Assembly: GCF_030915405.1 (NCBI RefSeq)
Contig: NZ_CP133262.1
Span: 3,038,001 to 3,102,000 of the forward strand
DNA: 64,000 nt
Source of the DNA: Neobacillus nitrireducens
GTDB taxonomy: Bacteria > Bacillota > Bacilli > Bacillales > Cytobacillaceae
Reading direction: 5' to 3'
Under the pieces are notes generated by a model that made no database searches, had not been told where the DNA came from, and saw only the letters and a program-made list of their open reading frames with translations. Positions 40,441 to 57,134 of this stretch are shown here, in pieces. Made by a program: the position numbers and the translations under genes. The number at the start of each line of letters is the position of its first letter. The stretch's first letter is position 1.

Positions 40441-41306
40441 GAGCGTACACCTCTGCTTATTCTTTTTGTTACAGCAGAAGACAGTTCATCAATGGTTAGA
40501 AAAATTTTCTCTAATTTCATATCGAGTTTTTCCTCAAGCATTAGTTGAAAACGAACGACCTCCGGAACATCTAGCCCCATTTCAACAAGCTCAGTTGGAG
40601 CAGAGAAGATTTCTTCCGGTGTCCCTTTTTTAACTACCTTCCCTTGCTGCATAATCACAATTTGATCTGCGTATCTTGCCGCATCCTCCATACTATGTGT
40701 GACAAGGATGGTAGACAGCTTTCTTTCCTTATGGAGGGAATAGAACATATCCATAACCTCTTTACGTCCCCTGGGGTCTAATCCTGCAGTAGGCTCATCC
40801 AGGACAATGACATCGGGTTCCATGGCTAGCACTCCGGCAATTGCCACGCGCCTCATTTGTCCACCCGAGAGATCGAATGGTGATTTCTCTAGTATTTCTT
40901 CCGCTAGCCCCACTTGCCTTAAAGCAATGCGTGCCCGCTCCTTTGCTTCCGTTTCAGAAACTCCGAAATTCAACGGTCCAAAAATAATGTCTTTTTCGAC
41001 CGTTTCCTCAAATAACTGGTGCTCAGGAAACTGAAAGACAATCCCGACCCTTTGCCGGATTTTTTTTAAGTTCTTATTTTTCTGCGAAGCAACTATTTCA
41101 TGTTCCCCAATCTCAACTGTACCCTTTGTGGGTTGTAGGAGCGCATTTAAATGCTGCAAGACTGTTGATTTCCCTGAACCAGTATGACCAATAATCGCCA
41201 TATACTCACCTGTTGGAATATCAATCGACACATCCTCTATGGCCAGTCGTTCAAAAGGAGTATTTTTTTGATAACGATATTCTACATGTTTGAGCGAGAT
41301 GTCCAT
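40437..41306 (-). CDS. ecfA2: ECF transporter ATPase EcfA2
   Basis: A 289-residue ABC ATPase. Walker [10 protein letters not shown] (about 38-46), signature [13 protein letters not shown] and Walker [14 protein letters not shown] are intact. It forms a heterodimer with EcfA1. The start overlaps the ecfA1 end by 25 bases, giving tight coupling. Confidence 0.95.
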   Translation of the reverse strand: MDISLKHVEYRYQKNTPFERLAIEDVSIDIPTGEYMAIIGHTGSGKSTVLQHLNALLQPTKGTVEIGEHEIVASQKNKNLKKIRQRVGIVFQFPEHQLFEETVEKDIIFGPLNFGVSETEAKERARIALRQVGLAEEILEKSPFDLSGGQMRRVAIAGVLAMEPDVIVLDEPTAGLDPRGRKEVMDMFYSLHKERKLSTILVTHSMEDAARYADQIVIMQQGKVVKKGTPEEIFSAPTELVEMGLDVPEVVRFQLMLEEKLDMKLEKIFLTIDELSSAVTKRISRGVRS

Positions 41307-42121
41307 AACTCTTTCACCAACTCTTCTTCCGATAAATAATGCTTCGCTAGGTCAATTCCTTGATCCCTGAAAGCTTTGGTCATTTTCACTGAAAAGGGAA
41401 TATCTAACCCTAACTGAACTAATTGTTCATCCATGGAGAAAATCTCTTCAGGTGTTCCTTCACGGAAGACTTCTCCTTTGTTCATGACAATAATCCGATC
41501 CGCCTTGGCTGCCTCTTCTAAGTCATGAGTAATGGAAATAACGGTCAAAGATTTCTCTTCTTTTAATAACCGAACGGTCTCCAACACTTCTTCACGTCCT
41601 CTAGGATCAAGCATCGAAGTGGCTTCATCAAGAATAATGATCGACGGTCTTAGTGCTAGCACACCTGCGATAGCTACTCGTTGCTTTTGTCCGCCTGATA
41701 GATGGTGGGGCTCTTGATATAGAAACTTTTCCATCTTTACCTTCCTAAGCGAATCCTCGACTCTTTGTATCATTTCGTCTCTAGGAATGCCGTTATTTTC
41801 TAGACCAAAAGCCACATCATCCTGCACTGTAGTTCCGACGAACTGGTTATCAGGATTTTGAAAGACCATCCCTAATTTTTTTCGGATATCCCAAATTGAT
41901 TCCTCATTAAGCTCTATCCCACAGACATGAATTTGGCCACTTTGTGGAAATTGCAGGCCATTTAGAAGTTTTGCCATTGTTGATTTACCTGATCCGTTAT
42001 GGCCGACGATGGCAAGCCACTCTCCCTCATATATATCAAAAGAGACGTGATTCAGAGCATAACGTTCTTGTGTATCGTATTGAAATGAAACATCGTTAAG
42101 AGATACAATCGAATTTTTCAT
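41282..42121 (-). CDS. ecfA1: ECF transporter ATPase EcfA1
   Basis: A 279-residue ABC ATPase. Walker [10 protein letters not shown] (about 38-46), signature [13 protein letters not shown] and Walker [14 protein letters not shown] are intact. It is the first gene of the ECF module. GGGAGGAAA lies before the ATG. Just upstream are a three-way-junction RNA element and a candidate promoter, so the module may be regulated separately from rplQ. Confidence 0.95.
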   Translation of the reverse strand: MKNSIVSLNDVSFQYDTQERYALNHVSFDIYEGEWLAIVGHNGSGKSTMAKLLNGLQFPQSGQIHVCGIELNEESIWDIRKKLGMVFQNPDNQFVGTTVQDDVAFGLENNGIPRDEMIQRVEDSLRKVKMEKFLYQEPHHLSGGQKQRVAIAGVLALRPSIIILDEATSMLDPRGREEVLETVRLLKEEKSLTVISITHDLEEAAKADRIIVMNKGEVFREGTPEEIFSMDEQLVQLGLDIPFSVKMTKAFRDQGIDLAKHYLSEEELVKELWTSRSNM

Positions 42122-42175
42122 CAGATATTTCCTCCCCTCAGCTAATCTATTCTCATCTTATCTATTTCTATATAT

Positions 42176-42260
42176 AAAAAAAAGCCTGCACCTCGTCCCT
42201 ATGCAGCTTCGTTTAACTGCAATATAAGGAATTTCTATAAAAGAAATAGGAGGAGGTGCA
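42176..42260 (-). promoter_or_regulatory. Three-way-junction terminator-like leader element before ecfA1
   Basis: On minus, TGCACCTC (42253-42260) pairs with GAGGTGCA (42187-42194) and encloses two hairpins: ATTTCT/AGAAAT (42231-42247) and TGCAG/CTGCA (42202-42221). The closing stem is followed by GGC and eight T. The element ends about 55 bases before the ecfA1 ATG. It could terminate transcription conditionally. I do not recognise it as a known riboswitch class. Confidence 0.65.
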
Positions 42261-42295
42261 TGAGCTAGACGAGTCGTAATTAATTTAATTCGCTC

Positions 42296-42325
42296 ATCAT
42301 AACACTCTTTTGGGCTTGGGTCTAA
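42296..42325 (-). promoter_or_regulatory. Candidate promoter upstream of the ecf leader
   Basis: TTAGAC (42320-42325), 18-base spacer, TATGAT (42296-42301) on minus, between the rplQ terminator and the three-way junction. Confidence 0.5.
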
Positions 42326-42350
42326 CACGATATAAAGTTCAATTACAGAA

Positions 42351-42393
42351 AAAGGGCAAAGAACAAGTTTGATTTTAAACTGTCCAGCGCCCT
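42351..42393 (-). terminator. Terminator after rplQ (end of the alpha operon)
   Basis: On minus, AAGGGC pairs with GCCCTT, enclosing AGTTT/AAACT, and TTTCTG follows, about 17 bases after the rplQ stop. Confidence 0.75.
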
Positions 42394-42409
42394 TGTTGTC
42401 TGTAAGTGA

Positions 42410-42772
42410 TTAAACTAACTCGATAATAACCATTGGTGCACCATCGCCGCGGCGTGGTCCAAGTTTCATAATTCGAGTGTATCCACCTTGACGCTCTTGA
42501 TAACGTGGAGCGATATCAGCGAAAAGTTTTTGTAATGCACTTGTATTATTTTCAGCATCAGCAACTTCATTACGAACATATGAAGCAGCTTGACGACGAG
42601 CATGTAAATCACCGCGTTTACCTAAAGTGATCATTTTCTCAACAGTCACACGAATTTCCTTCGCACGGGTTTCTGTTGTTTCAATGCGCTCATTGATAAT
42701 TAAATCTGTAGTTAAATCACGTAGCATAGCTTTACGCTGTGCACTTGTGCGTCCTAACTTTCTGTATGCCAT
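42410..42772 (-). CDS. rplQ: 50S ribosomal protein L17
   Basis: A 120-residue protein. [20 protein letters not shown] and the C-terminal [19 protein letters not shown] are universal L17 segments. Last gene of the alpha operon after rpoA; AGGAGGGA precedes the ATG. Confidence 0.97.
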   Translation of the reverse strand: MAYRKLGRTSAQRKAMLRDLTTDLIINERIETTETRAKEIRVTVEKMITLGKRGDLHARRQAASYVRNEVADAENNTSALQKLFADIAPRYQERQGGYTRIMKLGPRRGDGAPMVIIELV

Positions 42773-42827
42773 GAAGGGTTCCCTCCTTTGTTGAAGTCAT
42801 AAGTCGGATGAATAGCTATACTAAAGA

Positions 42828-43772
42828 TCAGTCGTCTTTACGTAAGCCTAATCCAAGCTCTTCTAGTTTTGCCTTCACTTCTTCAAGTGATTTGCGGCCT
42901 AAGTTACGAACTTTCATCATATCTTCTTCAGTCTTATTAGCTAATTCCTGAACAGTGTTGATTCCGGCACGCTTTAAGCAGTTGTATGAACGAACAGAAA
43001 GGTCTAGTTCCTCAATTGTCATTTCCAGAACTTTTTCCTTTTGATCTTCTTCTTTTTCAATCATGATTTCAGCATTTTGTGCTTCGTCAGTTAAACCAAC
43101 AAATATATTCAAATGCTCGGTTAAAATCTTCGAACCAAGAGCAATCGCTTCTTTTGGTCCAGTGCTTCCATCGGTCCATACATCAAGAGTCAACTTGTCA
43201 AAATTAGACATTTGACCAACGCGTGTATTTTCTACTTGAAACTGCACACGTGAAACTGGTGTAAAAATGGAATCGATTGGAATCACACCGATTGGTTGAT
43301 CTTCTCTTTTGTTTTGAACAGCTGGTGTATATCCACGTCCACGTTTAGCTGTCAAACGCATGCGAAGATGACCATTTGCAGCCAATGTAGCAATATGAAG
43401 ATCTGGATTTAAAACCTCAACATCACTATCATGAGTGATATTTCCAGCTAATACAGGGCCTTCACCTTGTACATCAAATTCAAGTGTCTTTTCTTCGTCA
43501 GAGTAGATTTTTAAAGCTAGTTTTTTAATGTTCAAAATGATAGATGTTACATCCTCTACGACGCCTTCAATTGTTGAGAACTCATGAAGTACCCCATCGA
43601 TCTGAATCGATGTAACCGCGGCACCTGGGAGTGAAGATAATAGGATACGACGTAAGGAGTTACCCAAAGTGGTACCATATCCACGCTCAAGTGGCTCTAC
43701 GACAAACTTACCGTACTTAGCATCGTCGTTGATCTCAATCGTTTCGATTTTTGGTTTTTCTATTTCGATCAT
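42828..43772 (-). CDS. rpoA: DNA-directed RNA polymerase subunit alpha
   Basis: A 314-residue alpha subunit. The N-terminal assembly domain (about 1-228) includes [21 protein letters not shown]. The C-terminal domain (about 245-310) includes [22 protein letters not shown] and [13 protein letters not shown], which contact DNA UP elements and activators. I choose ATG 43772 with AGGAGGG upstream. A gap of 176 bases to rpsK has no gene I can see. Confidence 0.97.
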   Translation of the reverse strand: MIEIEKPKIETIEINDDAKYGKFVVEPLERGYGTTLGNSLRRILLSSLPGAAVTSIQIDGVLHEFSTIEGVVEDVTSIILNIKKLALKIYSDEEKTLEFDVQGEGPVLAGNITHDSDVEVLNPDLHIATLAANGHLRMRLTAKRGRGYTPAVQNKREDQPIGVIPIDSIFTPVSRVQFQVENTRVGQMSNFDKLTLDVWTDGSTGPKEAIALGSKILTEHLNIFVGLTDEAQNAEIMIEKEEDQKEKVLEMTIEELDLSVRSYNCLKRAGINTVQELANKTEEDMMKVRNLGRKSLEEVKAKLEELGLGLRKDD

Positions 43773-43948
43773 CCAATAACCCTCCTTCAAAACGTCGAAA
43801 CTTCAAATTAGCTTATTTACTAATAGAAAGTCCCCATGTATACGTTCCCGTTTTGTGCACAACAACTGGAATAAATCTTCTGTAAGAGTGCAAAAAATTA
43901 ATATCATATCCCATTATAGACATATGATACAGAATCTATACAGAAAAA

Positions 43949-44338
<390 letters not shown>

Positions 44339-44360
44339 TTAAATTAACCTCCTTTACCGA

Positions 44361-44726
44361 TTACTTCTTCTTGTTCGCTACAGTCTTACGAGGACCTTTG
44401 CGAGTACGAGCGTTGTTTTTCGTATTTTGTCCACGAACTGGTAAACCACGACGATGACGTAATCCGCGGTAACAGCCGATTTCCATTAAACGCTTAATGT
44501 TAAGAGAAATTTCACGGCGAAGGTCACCTTCAACTTTTAATTTGTCGATGATGTCACGGATTTTGTTTAATTCGTCTTCTGTTAAATCACGTACACGTGT
44601 ATCTTCAGAAACACCAGCTTCTGCTAGTACTTTTTGTGCAGTATTTTTACCAATTCCATAAATGTAAGTTAAAGAGATAACAACACGTTTTTCACGTGGA
44701 ATATCTACACCAGCAATACGTGCCAT
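44361..44726 (-). CDS. rpsM: 30S ribosomal protein S13
   Basis: A 121-residue head protein contacting tRNA and 23[21 protein letters not shown] opens it; [20 protein letters not shown] and the basic [11 protein letters not shown] tail close it. GGAGG precedes the ATG. Confidence 0.97.
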   Translation of the reverse strand: MARIAGVDIPREKRVVISLTYIYGIGKNTAQKVLAEAGVSEDTRVRDLTEDELNKIRDIIDKLKVEGDLRREISLNIKRLMEIGCYRGLRHRRGLPVRGQNTKNNARTRKGPRKTVANKKK

Positions 44727-44750
44727 AGAAAATGCGCACCTCCTTCAAAA

Positions 44751-45121
<371 letters not shown>

Positions 45122-45160
45122 CGATCTCGTCTCCCTTCTTATCAAAGATAGTGAATACAG

Positions 45161-45189
45161 ATTATACAACTCTTCTCGTTCGTACTCAA
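45161..45189 (-). promoter_or_regulatory. Sigma-A promoter of infA and the alpha operon
   Basis: TTGAGT (45184-45189), 17-base spacer, TATAAT (45161-45166) on minus, about 40 bases before the infA ATG. Confidence 0.75.
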
Positions 45190-45246
45190 ATAGCAACCTT
45201 ATAATAGTAACATATTGTTCTTCTTCTGTCCGCAAGTAAATTCTAC

Positions 45247-45385
45247 ATAATTGGGAATTTACAATTCCCCATGTAAGTCTTGCCCAACTCTCGGTCCTAC
45301 ATACTCAGTACAAGAGAAAAGCCGTTTGCTTTCACATACTTTTGATTCTTAGTGAAGAGATGGTCGAGAGTCGCTCGTACGGTTT
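45247..45385 (-). pseudogene. map: Decayed remnant of map (methionine aminopeptidase)
   Basis: Three frame-shifted pieces on minus read KPYERLSTIS, then YVKANGFSLV, then [23 protein letters not shown]. They line up in order with the Map segments GERLSNIS, YVE..FSVV and [20 protein letters not shown]. Together they cover about 47 codons from the C-terminal half, with indels between pieces and an in-frame TAA; the metal-binding His of GHGVGQ is replaced. The rest of the gene is deleted. The site is exactly where Bacillus keeps map (adk-map-infA). A functional map must exist elsewhere, since N-terminal methionine removal is essential. Confidence 0.85.
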
Positions 45386-45397
45386 TACTATCGGTCA

Positions 45398-47400
<2,003 letters not shown>

Positions 47401-47401
<1 letters not shown>

Positions 47402-47841
47402 TAGATCACCTCAGTGGTTCCACCGGCAGCTTCGATCGCTTCCTTAGCAGCAGAGGAGAATTTGTGAGCTTTAACAGTCAACTTGTTCTCTATTGTCCCT
47501 TTAGCAAGAATCTTGATTCCTGCTTTTTCGTTACTTACTACGCCTGTTTCGATAAGAAGTTCTGGAGTAACTTCTGTACCTTCAGCAAAGCGGTTTAAAG
47601 CATCAAGATTTACTACTGCATATTCCTTACGGCTGAAGTTAGTAAATCCGCGTTTTGGTAAACGACGATATAAAGGTGTTTGACCACCTTCAAAACCTAG
47701 ACGTACACCGCCACCCGAACGAGCATTTTGACCTTTATGACCTTTACCGGCAGTTTTTCCTTGACCAGAACCGATACCGCGTCCTAGACGCTTACGGTCT
47801 TTACGAGAACCCTCAGCAGGTTTTAGTTCATGAAGTTTCAT
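47401..47841 (-). CDS. rplO: 50S ribosomal protein L15
   Basis: A 146-residue protein. [20 protein letters not shown] and [19 protein letters not shown] at the N-terminus, and the family [18 protein letters not shown], are intact. Its stop overlaps the secY start by 1 base, coupling the two. AGGAGGTGCC precedes the ATG. Confidence 0.97.
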
Positions 47842-47873
47842 ATTGGCACCTCCTTATGAAAGAAAACAATTAA

Positions 47874-48056
47874 TTATTGTTCTTTAACTGTAACAAGGTG
47901 AGCAACTTTGGTAATCATACCGCGAATAGCAGCGTTATCTTGATGCTCAACTGTTTGATTTAATTTACGTAATCCAAGAGCTTTAACTGTATCACGTTGA
48001 TCGCCTGGACGGCCAATCAAGCTGCGAGTGAGGGTAATAGATAGTTTATTCGCCAT
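47874..48056 (-). CDS. rpmD: 50S ribosomal protein L30
   Basis: A 60-residue protein. [21 protein letters not shown] and [21 protein letters not shown] are diagnostic. It lies 1 base after rpsE with GGGGGGAAATAAA before the ATG. Confidence 0.97.
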   Translation of the reverse strand: MANKLSITLTRSLIGRPGDQRDTVKALGLRKLNQTVEHQDNAAIRGMITKVAHLVTVKEQ

Positions 48057-48057
48057 T

Positions 48058-48594
<537 letters not shown>

Positions 48595-48957
48595 TTAGAA
48601 TTGTAAGCCGTTTTCACGGGCAGCATCAGCTAATACTTGAATACGTCCATGGTATAGGTATCCGCCACGATCAAAGACAATAGAAGTGATACCTTTTTCT
48701 ACCGCACGTTTAGCAACTAATTCTCCGACCATTTTAGCAGCTTCAACATTATTTGTTGATTCTAAAGTGAAGTCTTTATCTAAAGTAGAAGCACTTGCTA
48801 AAGTTACTCCGTTAATGTCATCAATTATTTGAGCATAAATGTGTTTGTTAGAGCGGAACACATTTAGACGTGGACGAGCTGAAGTTCCGCTAAGTTTCGC
48901 ACGAACACGAGCATGTCTTTTCTTGCGAGTAGCGTTTTTATCAAGCTTCGTAATCAT
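48595..48957 (-). CDS. rplR: 50S ribosomal protein L18
   Basis: A 120-residue 5S rRNA-binding protein. [25 protein letters not shown] and [22 protein letters not shown] are diagnostic. AAAGGAGTGACG precedes the ATG. Confidence 0.97.
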   Translation of the reverse strand: MITKLDKNATRKKRHARVRAKLSGTSARPRLNVFRSNKHIYAQIIDDINGVTLASASTLDKDFTLESTNNVEAAKMVGELVAKRAVEKGITSIVFDRGGYLYHGRIQVLADAARENGLQF

Positions 48958-48989
48958 TTACGTCACTCCTTTCGTTTACCTATGAGGCA

Positions 48990-49526
48990 TTACTTACCAG
49001 TTTTACCTTCTTTACGACGAACAAATTCACCTTCGTAACGAATTCCTTTACCTTTATAAGGCTCAGGAGGACGTACTCCGCGAATATTCGCTGCCAATGC
49101 ACCAACACGTTCTTTGTCAGTACCTTTGATAATGATTTTTGTATTTGCAGGAACCTCAATCTCAAGACCTTCTTCAGGTTCGATCTCAACTGGATGAGAG
49201 TATCCAACGTTTAATACAAGTTTGCTACCTTGCTTTTGAGCACGATATCCAACCCCGATTAACTCTAAGCCTCTAGTGAAGCCAGTGGATACACCTTCTA
49301 CCATGTTCGCAAGCACAGCACGAGTTGTACCATGTAATGCGCGGTGTTCCTTCACATCAGAAGGACGAGTGATCGTTACAAGGTTCTCTTCCACGTTGAT
49401 AGTGATATCAGAGTGGAAAGTTCGAGTAAGTTCACCTTTAGGTCCTTTTACTGTAACAGTGTTGTTATTTAAAGTAACTGTTACTCCTGCTGGAATAACA
49501 ATTGGTTTTTTTCCTACGCGAGACAT
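48990..49526 (-). CDS. rplF: 50S ribosomal protein L6
   Basis: A 178-residue, two-domain protein. [17 protein letters not shown] opens it and [16 protein letters not shown] closes the second domain near the sarcin-ricin loop. GGAGGTGC precedes the ATG. Confidence 0.97.
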   Translation of the reverse strand: MSRVGKKPIVIPAGVTVTLNNNTVTVKGPKGELTRTFHSDITINVEENLVTITRPSDVKEHRALHGTTRAVLANMVEGVSTGFTRGLELIGVGYRAQKQGSKLVLNVGYSHPVEIEPEEGLEIEVPANTKIIIKGTDKERVGALAANIRGVRPPEPYKGKGIRYEGEFVRRKEGKTGK

Positions 49527-49558
49527 TTAGTGCACCTCCATTCATTCAAAAAGCTCAA

Positions 49559-49957
49559 TTACCAAACGTAAGCTAATACTTCTCCGCCGATTTGTTTTGC
49601 ACGAGCTTCTTTATCTGTAATAACACCTGTAGATGTTGATACTAATGCGATACCAAGACCGTTAAGAACACGTGGTACCTCAGTTGATTTTGCGTAAACT
49701 CGAAGTCCAGGCTTGCTTATGCGCTTAAGACCAGTAATAACTCGTTCGTTATTAGCACCGTATTTTAAGAAGATACGGATGATACCTTGTTTGTTGTCTT
49801 CAATAAATTCGACATCACGTACGAAACCTTCGCGCTTTAAAATTTCAGCAATTTCTTTTTTCATATTAGAAGCAGGCACTTCTAACTTTTCGTGACGCAC
49901 CATATTCGCATTACGAATGCGAGTAAGCATATCAGCAATTGGATCTGTCATGACCAT
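49559..49957 (-). CDS. rpsH: 30S ribosomal protein S8
   Basis: A 132-residue 16S central-domain binder. [21 protein letters not shown] and the C-terminal [20 protein letters not shown] are diagnostic. Either ATG 49957 or ATG 49951 could initiate; GGAGGTAAAAAT favours 49957 by spacing. Confidence 0.96.
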   Translation of the reverse strand: MVMTDPIADMLTRIRNANMVRHEKLEVPASNMKKEIAEILKREGFVRDVEFIEDNKQGIIRIFLKYGANNERVITGLKRISKPGLRVYAKSTEVPRVLNGLGIALVSTSTGVITDKEARAKQIGGEVLAYVW

Positions 49958-49986
49958 TATTTTTACCTCCTTCCCAGACTTGGGTT

Positions 49987-50196
<210 letters not shown>

Positions 50197-50736
50197 TTAC
50201 TTTTGGAATGGCATTCCAAATTGAGTTAAAAGTTCACGAGATTCTTCATCAGTATTAGCTGTCGTTACGATAACGATATCCATACCACGAACCTTGCTTA
50301 CTTTATCATAATCAATTTCAGGGAAGATTAATTGTTCTTTAATCCCTAATGTATAGTTACCGCGACCGTCGAATGCTTTTTTAGAGATACCACGGAAGTC
50401 ACGTACACGAGGTAAAGAAACTGAAACTAATTTATCCAAGAATTCGTACATGCGCTCACCGCGAAGTGTAACTTTTGCACCGATTGGCATACCTTCACGA
50501 AGACGGAAGCCAGCGATCGATTTTTTCGCACGTGTTACGACAGGTCTTTGACCTGTGATTGTTGCAAGTTCGTCAACTGCGATATCGAGTGCCTTAGCAT
50601 TAGCAACTGCGTCACCAACACCCATGTTCACAACGATTTTCTCAAGTTTAGGAACTTCCATCACTGATTTATAGTTGAACTTGCTCATTAGAGCAGGAGT
50701 AACTTCTTTAACAAATTTCTCTTTTAGGCGGTTCAC
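50197..50736 (-). CDS. rplE: 50S ribosomal protein L5
   Basis: A 179-residue 5S rRNA-binding protein. [39 protein letters not shown] and [17 protein letters not shown] are diagnostic. GGGAGGTACAATAA precedes the start (GTG or ATG near 50736). Confidence 0.97.
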   Translation of the reverse strand: MNRLKEKFVKEVTPALMSKFNYKSVMEVPKLEKIVVNMGVGDAVANAKALDIAVDELATITGQRPVVTRAKKSIAGFRLREGMPIGAKVTLRGERMYEFLDKLVSVSLPRVRDFRGISKKAFDGRGNYTLGIKEQLIFPEIDYDKVSKVRGMDIVIVTTANTDEESRELLTQFGMPFQK

Positions 50737-50764
50737 TTATTGTACCTCCCTTCTTAATTTTAAA

Positions 50765-51073
50765 CTATTTATCTAAAATTTCACCGGATTTTGCTACGCG
50801 TACTTTCTTGCCATCTACCGTAGTGGAACCTACACGAGTCGGGTTACCTGACTTAGGATCGATAGGCATTACGTTCGATACATGAATTGGAGCCTCAAAG
50901 CTGATGATTCCGCCTTGTGGATTCACTTGTGAAGGTTTTGAGTGTTTCTTCGCAATATTCACACCTTCTACTAGTACACGGCTTTCTTTAGGATAAGCAG
51001 CAAGGATTACTCCTGTTTTGCCTTTATCCTTTCCAGAGATGACTCTTACTTTGTCACCTTTTTTCACATGCAT
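50765..51073 (-). CDS. rplX: 50S ribosomal protein L24
   Basis: A 102-residue assembly-initiator protein. [20 protein letters not shown] (KOW motif) is diagnostic. GGAGG lies 9 bases before ATG 51073 and 6 bases before ATG 51076; the family N-terminus favours 51073. Confidence 0.96.
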   Translation of the reverse strand: MHVKKGDKVRVISGKDKGKTGVILAAYPKESRVLVEGVNIAKKHSKPSQVNPQGGIISFEAPIHVSNVMPIDPKSGNPTRVGSTTVDGKKVRVAKSGEILDK

Positions 51074-51108
51074 CATTAAGCACCTCCTTAAAGGCATTTG
51101 AATTTAAA

Positions 51109-51504
<396 letters not shown>

Positions 51505-51517
51505 TTAATCCGAACAA

Positions 51518-51781
51518 TTAAATAATAACTGCTTTTTCTATAACTTCAACTAAACGGAAACGCTTAGTAGCTGAAAGCGGACGAGTTTCCATGATGCGTA
51601 CTACGTCGCCGATTTTTGCTTCGTTTTGCTCATCATGAGCTTTATACTTTTTAGAATACTTAACGCGTTTACCATATAAGGAATGCTTTTTTTGTGTTTC
51701 AACAAGAACTGTAACTGTTTTGTCCATCTTGTCAGAAACAACGCGTCCTGTATAAACTTTACGTTGGTTACGTTCACTCAT
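51518..51781 (-). CDS. rpsQ: 30S ribosomal protein S17
   Basis: An 87-residue OB-fold protein. [21 protein letters not shown] and [18 protein letters not shown] are diagnostic. GGGAGGTTCACACA precedes the ATG. Confidence 0.97.
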   Translation of the reverse strand: MSERNQRKVYTGRVVSDKMDKTVTVLVETQKKHSLYGKRVKYSKKYKAHDEQNEAKIGDVVRIMETRPLSATKRFRLVEVIEKAVII

Positions 51782-51803
51782 TGTGTGAACCTCCCTTCAA
51801 TAA

Positions 51804-53086
<1,283 letters not shown>

Positions 53087-53089
53087 AGC

Positions 53090-53727
<638 letters not shown>

Positions 53728-53787
53728 GAAGGAACCTCCCTTCGTGACTGTTCTACGGTTCTTGCGTTGAACCGTAGGAATATCACG

Positions 53788-54931
<1,144 letters not shown>

Positions 54932-54932
<1 letters not shown>

Positions 54933-55555
54933 TATGCAAGCACCTCCTCTACTTTTTCAACCGCTGCTTTAGTCATGATTAATTTCTCATGATTAACAAC
55001 ATCTAGTACGTTAATTCCGCTAGCTGTTACTACTGTGATACCAGGAATATTACGAGCAGAAAGTGCTACATTTTCATCAAGGTCAGCTGTAACGATCAAT
55101 GCTTTTTTGTCAACGGAAAGACCGCTTAAAACAGTTTTAAAATCTTTTGTTTTTGGTGAATCGAAAGCTAAAATATCTAACACTAACATATTCTCTTCTA
55201 ATACTTTAGAAGAAAGTGCAGATTTGATTGCTAAACGACGAACCTTTTTAGGTAATTTGTAAGCGTAGCTGCGTGGTGTTGGACCGAATACAGTACCACC
55301 TCCGCGCCATTGTGGAGAACGGATTGACCCTTGACGAGCGCGTCCAGTTCCTTTTTGACGCCATGGCTTACGACCACCGCCGCGTACTTCAGAACGAATT
55401 TTAGTTTTATGAGTACCTTGACGCAATGAAGCTCTTTGCATAATAATCGCTTCAAATAATACGTGCTGGTTAGGCTCAATACCAAATACAGAATCATTAA
55501 GTTCGATATCACCAACTTGTGATCCGGTTTGGTTTAATAATGCTACTTTAGGCAT
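54932..55555 (-). CDS. rplD: 50S ribosomal protein L4
   Basis: A 207-residue exit-tunnel protein. The extended loop reads [20 protein letters not shown] and [18 protein letters not shown], intact with no macrolide-resistance-type insertion. AGGAGG precedes the ATG. Confidence 0.97.
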
Positions 55556-55584
55556 TCCTTTGTTCCTCCTTTCTTAAAAAGTGA

Positions 55585-56211
55585 CTATGCTTTAATTGCA
55601 CCTTTAATTTTTAATAGAGCTTTTTTCGCGCCTGGTACATTACCTTTGATTAAAAGTAAGTTACGCTCTGCATCAACCTTAACAATTTCAAGGTTTTGTA
55701 CAGTGATTTGTTCTCCACCCATACGACCTGGTAATAGTTTACCTTTGAATACGCGGTTTGGAGCAACTGGTCCCATTGAACCAGGACGACGGTGATAACG
55801 AGAACCGTGAGCCATTGGGCCGCGTGATTGTCCGTGGCGTTTGATTACACCTTGGAAACCTTTACCCTTTGAGATTCCTGTTACATCTACGATATCTCCA
55901 GCAGCGAAAATATCAACTTTGACTTCTTGACCAACTTCATAGCTTGCTAAGTCATCTCCGCGGAATTCGCGAACGAAGCGCTTAGGAGCAGTGTTTGCTT
56001 TAGCAACATGGCCTTTTTCCGGTTTGTTAGATAACTTTTCACGTTTATCTTCAAAACCAACTTGAACCGCAACATAACCGTCGCTTTCAACTGATTTCTT
56101 TTGAAGTACAACGTTTGGAGCTACTTCAACTACAGTTACAGGAATTAAGTTGCCGTTAGCAGCAAATACTTGAGTCATACCAATCTTTCTTCCTAAGATT
56201 CCTTTGGTCAT
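55585..56211 (-). CDS. rplC: 50S ribosomal protein L3
   Basis: A 208-residue assembly protein near the peptidyl-transferase centre. [20 protein letters not shown] and [19 protein letters not shown] are diagnostic. GGAGGTGTGACTTAA precedes the ATG. Confidence 0.97.
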   Translation of the reverse strand: MTKGILGRKIGMTQVFAANGNLIPVTVVEVAPNVVLQKKSVESDGYVAVQVGFEDKREKLSNKPEKGHVAKANTAPKRFVREFRGDDLASYEVGQEVKVDIFAAGDIVDVTGISKGKGFQGVIKRHGQSRGPMAHGSRYHRRPGSMGPVAPNRVFKGKLLPGRMGGEQITVQNLEIVKVDAERNLLLIKGNVPGAKKALLKIKGAIKA

Positions 56212-56250
56212 TTAAGTCACACCTCCTAGATTATTTATCATTTATTTTGA

Positions 56251-56580
<330 letters not shown>

Positions 56581-56616
56581 CTATTTTTAAAATAGACCTT
56601 CTCAGTGGAAATTTCC

Positions 56617-56655
56617 CTCACACACTCGCCATGGCAAAGCGGCCGGGTGTGTCAG
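56617..56655 (-). promoter_or_regulatory. Hairpin in the S10 operon leader
   Basis: On minus, CTGACACACCC pairs with GAGTGTGTGAG around a GC-rich loop (GGCCGCTTTGCCATGGC), about 60 bases before rpsJ. It could be an autoregulatory or RNA-stability element of the ribosomal operon. No known family was recognised. Confidence 0.5.
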
Positions 56656-56695
56656 CAACCTTCCACATCATCGCAGTCAAAGACCAACATTGTCT

Positions 56696-56724
56696 ATTAT
56701 ACATAAAACATATAAGAAACGCAA
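56696..56724 (-). promoter_or_regulatory. S10 operon promoter, proximal
   Basis: TTGCGT (56719-56724), 17-base spacer, TATAAT (56696-56701) on minus, about 137 bases before the rpsJ ATG. Confidence 0.65.
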
Positions 56725-56772
56725 CACCTATTATGTTTTTTTCTTTATGTTTCTGTTTCGAACACTTTTCCT

Positions 56773-56801
56773 ATTATAGCGGCTGTTATTCGCTTTTTCA
56801 A
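56773..56801 (-). promoter_or_regulatory. S10 operon promoter, distal
   Basis: TTGAAA (56796-56801), 17-base spacer, TATAAT (56773-56778) on minus. It is the best match in the tuf-rpsJ gap and gives a leader of about 205 nt. Confidence 0.8.
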
Positions 56802-56836
56802 CTATTATTATCAATCTCCAGAAATATCCTAATTAG

Positions 56837-56985
56837 AAAAGCAGAAGCGACCGCTTAGCGGCGTATGGACTGGAGCGCTTCGACTGAGATAAAGGAAACA
56901 CGGAGTGCATTAGCGCATTCGTGCTTGACTTATCGTAGGGAGAAGAGCGAAGTCCACTAGCCGCTGGGAGCTGAAGCTAGACAAT
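56837..56985. repeat. Dispersed hairpin repeat, copy 2
   Basis: About 150 bp, related to 24905-25053 along its whole length. Here the outer stem is GCGGC paired with GCCGC, where copy 1 has GCTGC with GCAGC: both sides changed together. It lies between the tuf terminator and the S10 promoters, close to a strong operon but outside it. No open frame. Confidence 0.85.
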
Positions 56986-57050
56986 TTAGAAAGTTCATAT
57001 ATATATTTATATAGAAGAAACACGATTTAAAGTTTGCTTTTAGACATCAA

Positions 57051-57080
57051 AAAAGCAGATGGATCGTCACCCATCTGCTT
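57051..57080 (-). terminator. Terminator of tuf
   Basis: On minus, AAGCAGATGG pairs with CCATCTGCTT around an 8-base loop and is followed by TTTT, about 55 bases after the tuf stop. It ends the str operon. Confidence 0.9.
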
Positions 57081-57134
57081 CTACTATTGTGATCATTGAT
57101 CAGCTTCGTAACCAAAGTTACTACTGCTATTCAA

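Noticed and set aside
43773..43948. A promoter or small gene between rpsK and rpoA
   Set aside because: The 176-base gap has no convincing open frame, and no promoter with both boxes at proper spacing was found.
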